This document shows, piece by piece, positions 1-6,495 of a DNA stretch of 64,000 nt; within the stretch, counting starts at the first letter, position 1; each line of letters begins with the position of its first letter. Made by a program: the position numbers and the translations under genes. Source of the stretch: JBDSLU01 sp031407765. GTDB taxonomy: Bacteria > Acidobacteriota > Vicinamibacteria > Vicinamibacterales > Vicinamibacteraceae. Where the stretch lies: assembly GCA_031407765.1 (NCBI GenBank), contig JANOIR010000163.1:27791-91790 (forward strand), written 5' to 3'. The notes below the pieces were generated by a model. The model did not search any database. It had not been told where the DNA came from and saw only the letters and a list, made by a program, of their open reading frames with translations.

Positions 1-920
1 TCGTCCTTCATGTCGAAGACCCACTTGGTCGTGGCGTAGACGCCGACCAGGTAGCCGGCGGTCGTGTGGACGATGCCCTTCGGCTTCCCCGTCGTGCCGG
101 ACGTGTAGAGGATGTAGAGCATGTCCTCCGCGTCCATCGCCTCGGGCTCGACGTAGCGGCCGGCCTCCTGCATCAGCCGGTGGTACCAGTGGTCGCGGCC
201 TTCCTGGATGTGGACCGGGAAGCGCGCCGTCTGATCGCGCTGCACGACGACGACGTGGCGGATAGAGGGTGTGTCCTTCAGCGCCTCGTCGGCCATCTGC
301 TTGAGCGGCACGAGCTGGCCGCGGCGATAGCCGCCGTCGGCGGTCACCAGCACCGAGCACAGCGAATCGTTGATGCGATCGCGCAGCGACTCCGAGCTGA
401 AGCCGCCGAAAACCACGCTGTGCACGGCACCGATGCGGGCGCAGGCCAGCATCGCGATCGCCAGCTCGGGGACGAGCGGCATGTAGAGCGCGACGCGGTC
501 GCCCTTCTTCACGCCGAGCCCGCGCAGGACGTGCGCGAACGCGTTCACGTCGCGGTAGAGATCGAAGTAGGTCAGCGTCCGCCGATCGCCGGGCTCGCCT
601 TCCCAGATGATCGCGGCCTTGTTGCGGCGCGCGCTGCGGACGTGGCGATCGAGGCAGTTCGCGGAGACGTTCAGCCGGCCGCCGCCGAACCACGTGGCGT
701 CGGGAGACTGTCCTTCGAGCACCGATGTGAACGGCGTGATCCACTCGAGCTCACGGGCGAAACCCGCCCAGAACGCTTCGGGATCCGCGGCGGCGCGGTC
801 GTAGACGCCCGGATCGCCGGCGTGCGCGGCGGCCGTGAAGGCCGGCGCCGGGGGAAAGCTGCGCTCCTCGGTCATGAGCGCGGAAATCTCGGCGGAACGC
901 GGATCGGTCGGTTGCGACAT
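1..920 (-). CDS. acs: acetyl-CoA synthetase, AMP-forming (3' end beyond window)
   Basis: N-terminal part (about 306 residues) of an AMP-forming acetyl-CoA synthetase, which activates acetate with ATP and CoA to acetyl-CoA in the cytosol. Read on the minus strand from an ATG at 920 (MSQPTDPRSAEISALM). Visible family marks are the N-terminal WFGGGRLNVSANCLDRH block, GVKKGDRVALYMPLVPELAI, VVFGGFSSESLRDRI and the adenylate-forming P-loop YTSGTTGKPKGIVHT close to the window edge. The CoA-binding C-terminal domain lies outside the window. The next gene on the same strand begins upstream at 1741 and ends 35 bp before this start, so they may be co-transcribed. Identification is firm; only the C-terminus is unseen. 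Confidence 0.93.
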   Translation of the reverse strand, partial: MSQPTDPRSAEISALMTEERSFPPAPAFTAAAHAGDPGVYDRAAADPEAFWAGFARELEWITPFTSVLEGQSPDATWFGGGRLNVSANCLDRHVRSARRNKAAIIWEGEPGDRRTLTYFDLYRDVNAFAHVLRGLGVKKGDRVALYMPLVPELAIAMLACARIGAVHSVVFGGFSSESLRDRINDSLCSVLVTADGGYRRGQLVPLKQMADEALKDTPSIRHVVVVQRDQTARFPVHIQEGRDHWYHRLMQEAGRYVEPEAMDAEDMLYILYTSGTTGKPKGIVHTTAGYLVGVYATTKWVFDMKD

Positions 921-955
921 GTCACCCCTCGGCTGGCCCGGGGTCGAAACGGCGG

Positions 956-1741
956 TCAGTGGGACTCAGGCTCGCGATCGGCAGGCGGCACGGCGCCCGG
1001 CGGCGGCGCGCCGGGTGGCGCCTTCGGTGGCGCGAACGCCGGCGGCAGGCTCGCGCCGCGGGCCGGGATCATGATCGTCGGCGCGTCGCCGGCCCAGGGC
1101 TCCTCGGGCGGCGCCGGCGTCCAGCTGCTCGGCGGCGCCAAGTTGACGGGCGACGCCGGCGGCGGCGGAGCCGGTGGAGGCGGCGGGCTGAACGGCGGCG
1201 GTGGGGCGGACCCGGCCGGCGTGAACGTCGGCGGCGTGAAGGTCGGCGGCACCGGGGGCGTCGGCACGCCGGCGGTCGGTCCACCTTTGCGCTTGAAGAT
1301 CAGCGCGCCGAGCAGGCCGCCGACGGTGGCGAAGACCATCGAGACGACGGCCCAGATGACGCTTCCGACGACGAGCATCACCGCCGGGCTCAGGCTCTCG
1401 AGCGCCTCGCGCGCTTCCGGCGTCATGCCTTCGGCCTCGCCCATGGCGCGCTGGAAGTCAGCCATGTCGAACGGCGCAACCGAGAAGATCGCCAAGGCCA
1501 TGACGCCCCACAGCACCCACACAGCCGTGCCGACGAGCCCGCTCAGCAGGCCGACAATGGCGCCCTCGCCCACCGTGATCGGGCGCGGCGTGTTCTGCTG
1601 CATCAGCCAGGCAGCGAGCGCGCCGCCGCTCACCACCCAGAGACAGCAGCAGACGTTGCCGCCCTTGATGTAGGGCAGCGATGACAGGACGCCGATGAAG
1701 AGGCCGCCCAGGTGGTCGGGCAGCAGCTTGGGAGCGGACAT
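956..1741 (-). CDS. membrane protein with proline-rich C-terminal tail, unknown function
   Basis: 261-residue protein with no function I recognise. The first 150 residues hold three or four hydrophobic segments (around 13-30 with a CCCLW motif, 33-47, 60-90 and 120-150). After the basic FKRKGG stop-transfer, a tail of about 100 residues made mostly of Pro, Ala and Thr follows, likely cytoplasmic and unstructured. The ATG at 1741 fits a short intergenic gap to the inositol-phosphate synthase gene (stop at 1773). The Cys-rich first helix resembles small membrane proteins common in Acidobacteria, but this is only an impression. Long opposite-strand ORFs over this gene are GC-driven shadows of the Pro/Ala/Gly codons. 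Confidence 0.75.
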   Translation of the reverse strand: MSAPKLLPDHLGGLFIGVLSSLPYIKGGNVCCCLWVVSGGALAAWLMQQNTPRPITVGEGAIVGLLSGLVGTAVWVLWGVMALAIFSVAPFDMADFQRAMGEAEGMTPEAREALESLSPAVMLVVGSVIWAVVSMVFATVGGLLGALIFKRKGGPTAGVPTPPVPPTFTPPTFTPAGSAPPPPFSPPPPPAPPPPASPVNLAPPSSWTPAPPEEPWAGDAPTIMIPARGASLPPAFAPPKAPPGAPPPGAVPPADREPESH

Positions 1742-1772
1742 GTGGTGCCTGGTGCGGGGCCGAGTCCCCGGG

Positions 1773-3086
1773 CTAGTCGTAGTATTCGCGACCGAGGTGC
1801 GTGATGAGGTCTTCGCCCTTGAGGTAGCGCAGCGTGTTCTTCAGCTTCATCAGCTGAATGAACAGATCGTGCTCAGGATAGACGGTGGGCGCGTGCTGGG
1901 GGCTCTTCCAGTAGAACGACAGCCATTCCTGGATGCCGCTCAGGCCGGCGCGCCGGGCCAGGTCCAGGAACAGGACCAGGTCGAGCACGATCGGTGCCGC
2001 GAGGATGCTGTCGCGGCACAGGAAGTTGATCTTGAGCTGCATGTCGTAGCCGAGCCAGCCCACGATGTCGATGTTGTCCCAGCCCTCCTTGTTGTCGCCG
2101 CGCGGGGGGTAGTAGTTGATGCGGACGACGTGATGGAGATCACCGTAGAGGTCCGGGTACAGGTTGGCCTGGAAGATGTAGTCGAGCAAGCCTTTCTTGC
2201 TCTCTTCCTTGGTCTTGAACGATTCCGGATCGTCCAGGACCTCGCCGTCGCGGTTGCCCAGGATGTTGGTCGAGTACCAGCCCTTGACGCCGAGAAGGCG
2301 CGCCTTCAGGCCCGGCGCGATGACCGACTTGATGAGCGTCTGGCCGGTCTTGAAGTCCTTGCCGGTGATCGGCGAGCCGGTCTGGGCTGCGAGCTCGATC
2401 AGGGCCGGGATGTCGGCGCTCAGGTTGGGCGCCCCATTGGCGTAGGGGATGCCTTCCTTGAGGGCCGCGTAGGCGTAAATCATGCTGGACGGAATCGAGA
2501 CGTCGCTCGACTCGAGCGCCGCCTCGAACGTCGCCAGGCTCCGATGCGCCGGCCCCTCCTGGGCATAGATCTCGGTACTGCCGCACCAGATCATCACCAG
2601 CCGGTCGCAACCGTTGGCCTGCTTGAAGTTGCGGATGTCGTCGCGGACCTGGTCGGCGAGGTCGCGCTTGTTCTTGCCGGTCTTGACGTTGGGGCCGTCC
2701 AGCCGCTTGACGTACTGGCGATCGAAGACCGCCTTCATCGGCTTGACGCCCTCCATCTCGGTCTTGACCTTTTCGAGCAGGCGGTCGTCGAGCACCCCTG
2801 CGGTCTTGGCCGCCTCGTAGCAGTTGTCCTCGAAGATGTCCCAGCCGCCGAACACCAGATCGTCGAGGCTGGCGAGCGGGACGAACTCCTTGATCGGGGG
2901 GGTGCGGTTATCAGTGCGCTTGCCCAGCCGGATGGTGCCCATCTGGGTCAACGAACCGATGGGCTTGGCAAGGCCCTTCCGGACCGCGAAGACGCCGGCG
3001 ATGAACGTGGTGCTGACGGCGCCCAGGCCGACCAGCAGGATACCCAGCTTGCCTTGTGCAGGAGCGATCTCGGTCGGTGCTTTCAC
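1773..3086 (-). CDS. ino1: myo-inositol-1-phosphate synthase
   Basis: 437 residues, normal for prokaryotic inositol-3-phosphate synthase, which converts glucose-6-phosphate to inositol-1-phosphate with bound NAD. The N-terminal Rossmann loop reads LLVGLGAVSTTFIAGV. Other family blocks are the GGWDIFEDN segment, GAPNLSADIPAL, the catalytic-domain ITGKDFKTGQTLIKSV, STNILGNRDGEVL and the C-terminal GWLGYDMQLKINFLCRDSILAAPIVLDL. The start codon is GTG at 3086, chosen because a TATAGT -10 box lies only 8 bp upstream and the protein starts just before the Rossmann strand. Inositol may feed phosphatidylinositol or compatible-solute synthesis; the window does not show which. Confidence 0.95.
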   Translation of the reverse strand: MKAPTEIAPAQGKLGILLVGLGAVSTTFIAGVFAVRKGLAKPIGSLTQMGTIRLGKRTDNRTPPIKEFVPLASLDDLVFGGWDIFEDNCYEAAKTAGVLDDRLLEKVKTEMEGVKPMKAVFDRQYVKRLDGPNVKTGKNKRDLADQVRDDIRNFKQANGCDRLVMIWCGSTEIYAQEGPAHRSLATFEAALESSDVSIPSSMIYAYAALKEGIPYANGAPNLSADIPALIELAAQTGSPITGKDFKTGQTLIKSVIAPGLKARLLGVKGWYSTNILGNRDGEVLDDPESFKTKEESKKGLLDYIFQANLYPDLYGDLHHVVRINYYPPRGDNKEGWDNIDIVGWLGYDMQLKINFLCRDSILAAPIVLDLVLFLDLARRAGLSGIQEWLSFYWKSPQHAPTVYPEHDLFIQLMKLKNTLRYLKGEDLITHLGREYYD

Positions 3087-3094
3087 GGCCGGAC

Positions 3095-3121
3095 ACTATA
3101 TCACCCGGAATCACCCGGAAT
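3095..3121 (-). promoter_or_regulatory. ino1 promoter -10 with 10-bp tandem repeat upstream
   Basis: On the minus strand TATAGT (3095-3100) stands 8 bp before the GTG start of ino1, so the predicted transcript would begin at or next to the start codon. Immediately upstream the decamer TTCCGGGTGA occurs twice in tandem, overlapping the -35 to spacer region and the stop codon of the methyltransferase gene. The repeat could be an operator, but no binding protein can be named. Confidence 0.5.
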
Positions 3122-3662
3122 TTCGGTTGGCCGGACGCGAGGATTCGTAGAACGCCAGGCCCCCACGCTCACTCAGAAGGCGGGCGGCGCGGAAACCGGC
3201 GTGGCCCAAGGCGGCGATGACGCGGGCCGATTCCGGCACGCCGGCGGCGGCCACCACCATCGCCCGTCCCCCGGTCCGGATGACCCGCCAGGTGTCCGCC
3301 AGGGCGGCGCCGAGCGCTTCGACCGTGGCAGGCATCGGCACGATCGCCACGTCGAAAGCGGCGTCCTCGAACGGCAGCCGATCGAAGGCGGCCGCCTCCA
3401 CCTCGACCAGAACGCCCGCGGCAGTTGCCGCCACCTCGACCGTGTTGGCGACGGTGGCGTTCGGTTCGACCGCGGTCACCCGACCGGTCAGCCCGGTCGG
3501 CGCGCCCACGGCCGCCACCAGCCGGCCGTCACCGCCCCCGATGACCAGGACCCGGTCGCCGAGGCGGGTGCCCACCATCTGCGCGATGAGCTCGGTCTGG
3601 CCGCTCTGCCCGCGTAGCCGCTTGATCAGCAGGTTGTTGGCGAAGACGTCGAAGAAGCCCAT
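3111..3662 (-). CDS. SAM-dependent methyltransferase
   Basis: 183 residues from the ATG at 3662 (MGFFDVFANNLLIKRL). A class I methyltransferase fold is visible: motif I VLVIGGGDGRLV binds S-adenosylmethionine, VTAVEPNATV is the acidic strand 2 end, LPFEDAAFDVAIVPMPA is motif IV, and WRVIRTGGRAMVVAAA is the usual post-motif segment. The substrate is not evident; the short length and class resemble UbiE/small-molecule methyltransferases. I reject longer starts up to 3875 because they run through the operator-like repeats and the promoter of the divergent ZIP gene. It ends 25 bp before ino1 on the same strand, so a shared transcript is possible, though ino1 also has its own -10. Confidence 0.8.
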   Translation of the reverse strand: MGFFDVFANNLLIKRLRGQSGQTELIAQMVGTRLGDRVLVIGGGDGRLVAAVGAPTGLTGRVTAVEPNATVANTVEVAATAAGVLVEVEAAAFDRLPFEDAAFDVAIVPMPATVEALGAALADTWRVIRTGGRAMVVAAAGVPESARVIAALGHAGFRAARLLSERGGLAFYESSRPANRNSG

Positions 3663-3704
3663 GCCCGCATTTGACACCGGAACGGCCGTCCGGGGAGGTT
3701 CCGT

Positions 3705-3735
3705 GCTCGGAGCAAGCTCCGAGCGCGCTCCGAGC
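3705..3735. promoter_or_regulatory. three 9-bp sites at exact 11-bp spacing between divergent genes
   Basis: GCTCGGAGC at 3705, its complement GCTCCGAGC at 3716 and a second GCTCCGAGC at 3727. The start-to-start spacing is 11 bp each time, about one helical turn, so all three face the same side of the DNA. The block lies between the divergent methyltransferase (start 3662) and ZIP transporter (start 3772), just upstream of the transporter's -10. It looks like an operator, for example for a metal regulator; the first two copies could also form a hairpin. Confidence 0.5.
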
Positions 3736-3757
3736 AACTTGTAGAAACGGCAGCGGC

Positions 3758-3763
3758 TACAAT
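3758..3763 (+). promoter_or_regulatory. -10 box of ZIP transporter gene
   Basis: TACAAT lies 8 bp before the ATG at 3772, which would give a leaderless mRNA. A recognisable -35 is not obvious (AACTTG at 3736 gives a 16-bp spacer), which fits control by an activator or repressor at the adjacent 9-bp sites. Confidence 0.5.
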
Positions 3764-3771
3764 GCGCGCCG

Positions 3772-4509
3772 ATGCAAGGTCTGCCGCTGGCCATCGGGTT
3801 GAGCCTGGTCGGGAGCTTCGCCGGGCTCCTGATCGCGGCGGCGCTGCTGCTGTTCCCCTCGGAGACGCGCGGCAAGCTGGTGCCCTGGCTCGTCAGCTAT
3901 GCCGTCGGCACGCTCCTGGGCTCGTCGCTCCTGCACCTGGTACCCGAGGCCCTCGAGCAGGTGCCGGCGCGGCAGGGCGTGCTGGCGCTGCTGGCGGGGA
4001 TCCTCAGTTTCTTCGTGCTCGAAAAGCTGGTCATCTGGCGACACTGCCACGAGGGCGACGACGAGTGCGCCACCCATTCCCGGGCGGCATCGCTGGTGAT
4101 CGCCGGGGATGCCTTCCACACCTTCATCGACGGCGTGATCATCGGCGCCGCAGTGCTGACCTCCGCCCCGCTGGGGCTGTCCACCGCGCTCGCCGCCGCC
4201 ACGCACGAGATCCCGCAGGAGCTCGGCGATTTCGGCGTCCTGCTCCACGCCGGCTACACCCCACGGCGCGCGCTCATCCTCAACGTCGCCTCGGGGGCGA
4301 CCGGGGTCGTCGGCACGCTGGTGGTCTACGGTGCGGCCAGTCAGCTCCCCACCGCCCTGCCCTACCTGCTGGCCTTCGCCGCTGGCGGCTTCCTCTACAT
4401 CGCCATGGCCGACCTGATTCCCGGCCTCCACAGCCACCAACAGTCGAACCACCCCGTCCGCCAGACGCTGCTCATCGCCGCCGGGATCGCGACGATGCTC
4501 CTGGTCTAG
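3772..4509 (+). CDS. ZIP family divalent metal transporter
   Basis: 245-residue integral membrane protein of the ZIP family (zinc/iron import into the cytosol). Eight hydrophobic segments can be placed. The signature metal-binding helices are present: helix 4 carries HTFIDGVIIGA and helix 5 carries HEIPQELGDFGVLL, the two histidine and glutamate clusters that form the binuclear metal site. The loop after helix 3 (WRHCHEGDDECATHS) is rich in His, Cys and acidic residues, a typical metal-sensing loop. The ATG at 3772 starts directly with the first helix and has a -10 box 8 bp upstream. It is divergent from the methyltransferase gene, with operator-like 9-mers between. Confidence 0.92.
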   Translation: MQGLPLAIGLSLVGSFAGLLIAAALLLFPSETRGKLVPWLVSYAVGTLLGSSLLHLVPEALEQVPARQGVLALLAGILSFFVLEKLVIWRHCHEGDDECATHSRAASLVIAGDAFHTFIDGVIIGAAVLTSAPLGLSTALAAATHEIPQELGDFGVLLHAGYTPRRALILNVASGATGVVGTLVVYGAASQLPTALPYLLAFAAGGFLYIAMADLIPGLHSHQQSNHPVRQTLLIAAGIATMLLV

Positions 4510-4757
4510 CTTTGTTGGCGGCCGGGCCTCACGCGGGACGGCGGGGCCACTTCAGGCGGCGGCCGAGCCGGCCGGCCGTCACCGCAAGTGGACAGCCGTC
4601 CAGACGATTCGGCTCCCTGGATCGAAATCCAATCGACAGGTGCGCGACACCTCGTGGCACGAGCTTTGATCATAGAAGGCGACAGAAGGAGCCGGCGGGA
4701 AACGCCCAACGACGGCTCCACTGATAGCGGTCAGATGAACCGCTCGAAGGTGTCGCC

Positions 4758-5324
4758 ATGAGAAAGACCATTGCTCGAGTCGCGCTCGGATTCGCCCTGA
4801 CCCTCGGCCTGTCGTCGCACGCGTTCGCGGACGACGAGGCCACCATCGGCCGCGCCAACCTCGCCGTCTTCAAGGACGTGTCGAACCAGGTGCTCGGCTA
4901 CGTCAACTTCACCGTGTTCGACGACATCTCGGCGTCGGTCGAGGACGGCGTCGTGACCCTGACCGGTCACGTGACCATGCCCTACAAGAAGGAAGACCTC
5001 GCGCGACGCGTCTCGCGCGTCGCCGGCGTCAACGTGGTCGAGAACAAAATCCAGGTGCTGCCCGTCTCCATCTTCGACGACCAGCTGCGCTTCCGGATCG
5101 CCCGCGCCATCTACGGCAACCCGGCCTTCTGGCACTACGCGAACATGGCGCAGCCGCCGATCCACATCGTCGTCAAGAACGGGCACGTCACGCTCGCCGG
5201 CGTCGTCAACAGCAACGTGGAGCGCGCGCTGGCGCGGTCGCTGGCCACCGGCTTCGGCGCCTTCGACGTCAAGAACACGCTCAAGACCGACGACGAGATG
5301 AAGAACGAGCTCGAGAAGATCTGA
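4758..5324 (+). CDS. secreted BON-domain protein
   Basis: 188 residues. A signal peptide is clear (MRKTIARVALGFALTLGLSSHAFA, cut before DDEA), so the mature protein is periplasmic. Two BON domains follow, roughly residues 45-105 and 110-175, each with the typical pattern of a short helix, VEDGVVTLTGHV or VKNGHVTLAGVV, then a helix and VxVVENKIQV or FDVKNTLKT. BON domains bind phospholipid surfaces, as in OsmY, and help keep the envelope intact under stress. It is monocistronic: the downstream gene is convergent and a strong hairpin lies between. The start follows a weak AAGGTG ribosome site. Confidence 0.9.
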   Translation: MRKTIARVALGFALTLGLSSHAFADDEATIGRANLAVFKDVSNQVLGYVNFTVFDDISASVEDGVVTLTGHVTMPYKKEDLARRVSRVAGVNVVENKIQVLPVSIFDDQLRFRIARAIYGNPAFWHYANMAQPPIHIVVKNGHVTLAGVVNSNVERALARSLATGFGAFDVKNTLKTDDEMKNELEKI

Positions 5325-5361
5325 AGACGGTCGCGGGCTGATGGCCCGGACTCGAATCAGG

Positions 5362-5409
5362 AAGGGCGTTTCGGACGCCGCCGATATCAGGCGGCTTCCG
5401 GACGCCCTT
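5362..5409. terminator. large hairpin between convergent genes
   Basis: Left arm 5362-5382 and right arm 5390-5409 are nearly perfect reverse complements (about 18 of 20 positions) with a 7-base loop (GATATCA), followed by TTTGCGTTT. It can terminate the BON gene and perhaps also the convergent lipoprotein gene. The right arm is part of a 36-bp duplicate of that gene's 3' end. Confidence 0.55.
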
Positions 5410-5575
5410 TGCGTTTCACCCAGTGTTGGTTGGCGGCAGTTCCCTCAGAACTGCCGCAGGCAGCCGCTGAATCCGCGTCGCTGTTCAGCCGACGCTGGGC
5501 GCGCCGGCTGGCGACGCGGGCGGCTGCGGGTGGGTGCGGTCAGGCGGCTTCCGGACGCCCTTTGCGTTTCACCCA
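5387..5575. repeat. 36-bp exact direct repeat (5387-5422 and 5540-5575)
   Basis: The 36 bases at 5387-5422 recur exactly at 5540-5575. The second copy is the 3' end of the lipoprotein gene on the minus strand (coding WVKRKGRPEAA and the stop). The first is a non-coding copy 117 bp further on, separated by a copy of the three-hairpin repeat. It looks as if the repeat element arrived with a duplication of the target edge, or by slipped replication. Confidence 0.75.
5425..5530 (+). repeat. three-hairpin repeat element, copy A
   Basis: Stem 1 is 5433-5442/5448-5457 (10 bp, loop CCTCA). Stem 2 is 5459-5464/5480-5485 (GGCAGC/GCTGTT, two G-U pairs). Stem 3 is 5488-5495/5501-5508 (loop TGGGC, one mismatch). 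The tail ACGCGGGCGGCTGCG matches copies B and F. It lies between two convergent genes. Confidence 0.7.
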
Positions 5576-6292
5576 CCAGATCACGACGACGAACAGCACG
5601 GCCGCCGCCGCCGCCGCGCCGCCGAAGATCGTCAGCGTCCAGGCCAGGATGGAGTTGCGCTCCATCCGCACCTCGACGCGCAGCGGCTTGCCGGCCAGGC
5701 GATCCTTCAGGGATTGCTCCCACGACACGATGTTGCCGCGCTCGACCTGTTTCGACGGCGCGTTGTGGAACTGGATCTTGGCCGGCACGTGCAGCCGCAC
5801 CGCCACCAGCTCGTTGCCTTGCCACGGCCCCACAGCGTTCGGCAGCATCGACGCGCCGATCGCCTGCACGAACGTCACCGTCTCGCCGCGCGGCGTGAAG
5901 CCGTAGGCCGACCAGGCGAACGGCACCGCCTGGGCAAGCGTGCGGATGTCGTGGGTATCGACGCGGATCTGGACGAACTTGCGGCCGTGCCGCGTCCAGG
6001 GCCGGCTGACGCGGGTGACCTCGGTCACCTTCGACACGTAGAAGCGCCGCACCGCGTCGCGATCGACGCCGTCGTCACCGTCGTCGAACGACGGGGCCCC
6101 ACGCAGCGCCGAGAGCGCCGCCAGCGAGGTGTTGACGACCACCGTCGCCGATCCGTCGACCTTGAGGTAGATCTCTTCTTCGTACTCGTACTCGCGGCCG
6201 AAGAGGCCGCTGCCGCACGCCGCACCCGCCAGCACGAGCGCGCACGCGATCGCGCGTGCCGTCCATCGGCGCAGCCAGGCGCTGCGCTCCAC
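5540..6292 (-). CDS. putative lipoprotein with C-terminal membrane anchor
   Basis: 250 residues from GTG 6292 (VERSAWLRRW). The N-terminus has a basic stretch, a hydrophobic core and a lipobox, ACALVLAGAAC, so it is probably a lipoprotein. The acidic REYEYEEEIYLKVDGSATVVVN segment begins the mature domain, and a single membrane helix (WTLTIFGGAAAAAAVLFVVVIWW) plus a basic tail ends it. The middle, about residues 60-220, is a beta-rich extracytoplasmic domain I do not recognise. ATGs further upstream (6340, 6466) lie in a 160-bp palindrome, so I prefer 6292. Its last 36 bp are duplicated downstream. Confidence 0.65.
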   Translation of the reverse strand: MERSAWLRRWTARAIACALVLAGAACGSGLFGREYEYEEEIYLKVDGSATVVVNTSLAALSALRGAPSFDDGDDGVDRDAVRRFYVSKVTEVTRVSRPWTRHGRKFVQIRVDTHDIRTLAQAVPFAWSAYGFTPRGETVTFVQAIGASMLPNAVGPWQGNELVAVRLHVPAKIQFHNAPSKQVERGNIVSWEQSLKDRLAGKPLRVEVRMERNSILAWTLTIFGGAAAAAAVLFVVVIWWVKRKGRPEAA

Positions 6293-6296
6293 CCTG

Positions 6297-6456
6297 GCAG
6301 CCCGTGGTGGAAGTCCCGCTGCATTCGACGGGCGATGCATCCCAGCGCTCGGCGTTGCTCGTCGCTTGCATACTCCCGGTATGCGCGCTCCTCGCGCCTT
6401 GATCGCTGGGCGCCTCGCCCGTCTCGGTGCCACGCGGCACTTCCACCACGGGCTGC
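6297..6456. repeat. 160-bp near-perfect palindrome between divergent genes
   Basis: Outer arms 6297-6314 and 6439-6456 are an exact 18-bp inverted repeat. Moving in, 6327-6335 pairs with 6415-6423, 6341-6347 with 6404-6410, and 6368-6373 (GCATAC) with 6379-6384 around a TCCCG loop at the exact centre. The whole element can fold into one long hairpin. It fills nearly all the space between the divergent lipoprotein and polA genes. It looks like a repetitive palindromic element or a small non-coding mobile element. Confidence 0.75.
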
Positions 6457-6495
6457 TAACCGTCATGGGGGTGGATGATATAACTTCCGCCCGCC

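Noticed and set aside
66..1673. 535-codon plus-strand ORF and similar long ORFs such as 6463-9081 (minus) and 31818-34739 (minus)
   Set aside because: They run antisense or out of frame to genes with clear domains and are Arg/Ala/Gly-rich low-complexity translations, as expected in 70 % GC DNA.
4510..4600. Sixth copy of the three-hairpin repeat after the ZIP gene
   Set aside because: It starts like the others (TTTGTTGGCGGC...CTCA) but neither stem 1 nor stem 3 pairs well, so it is at most a decayed copy.
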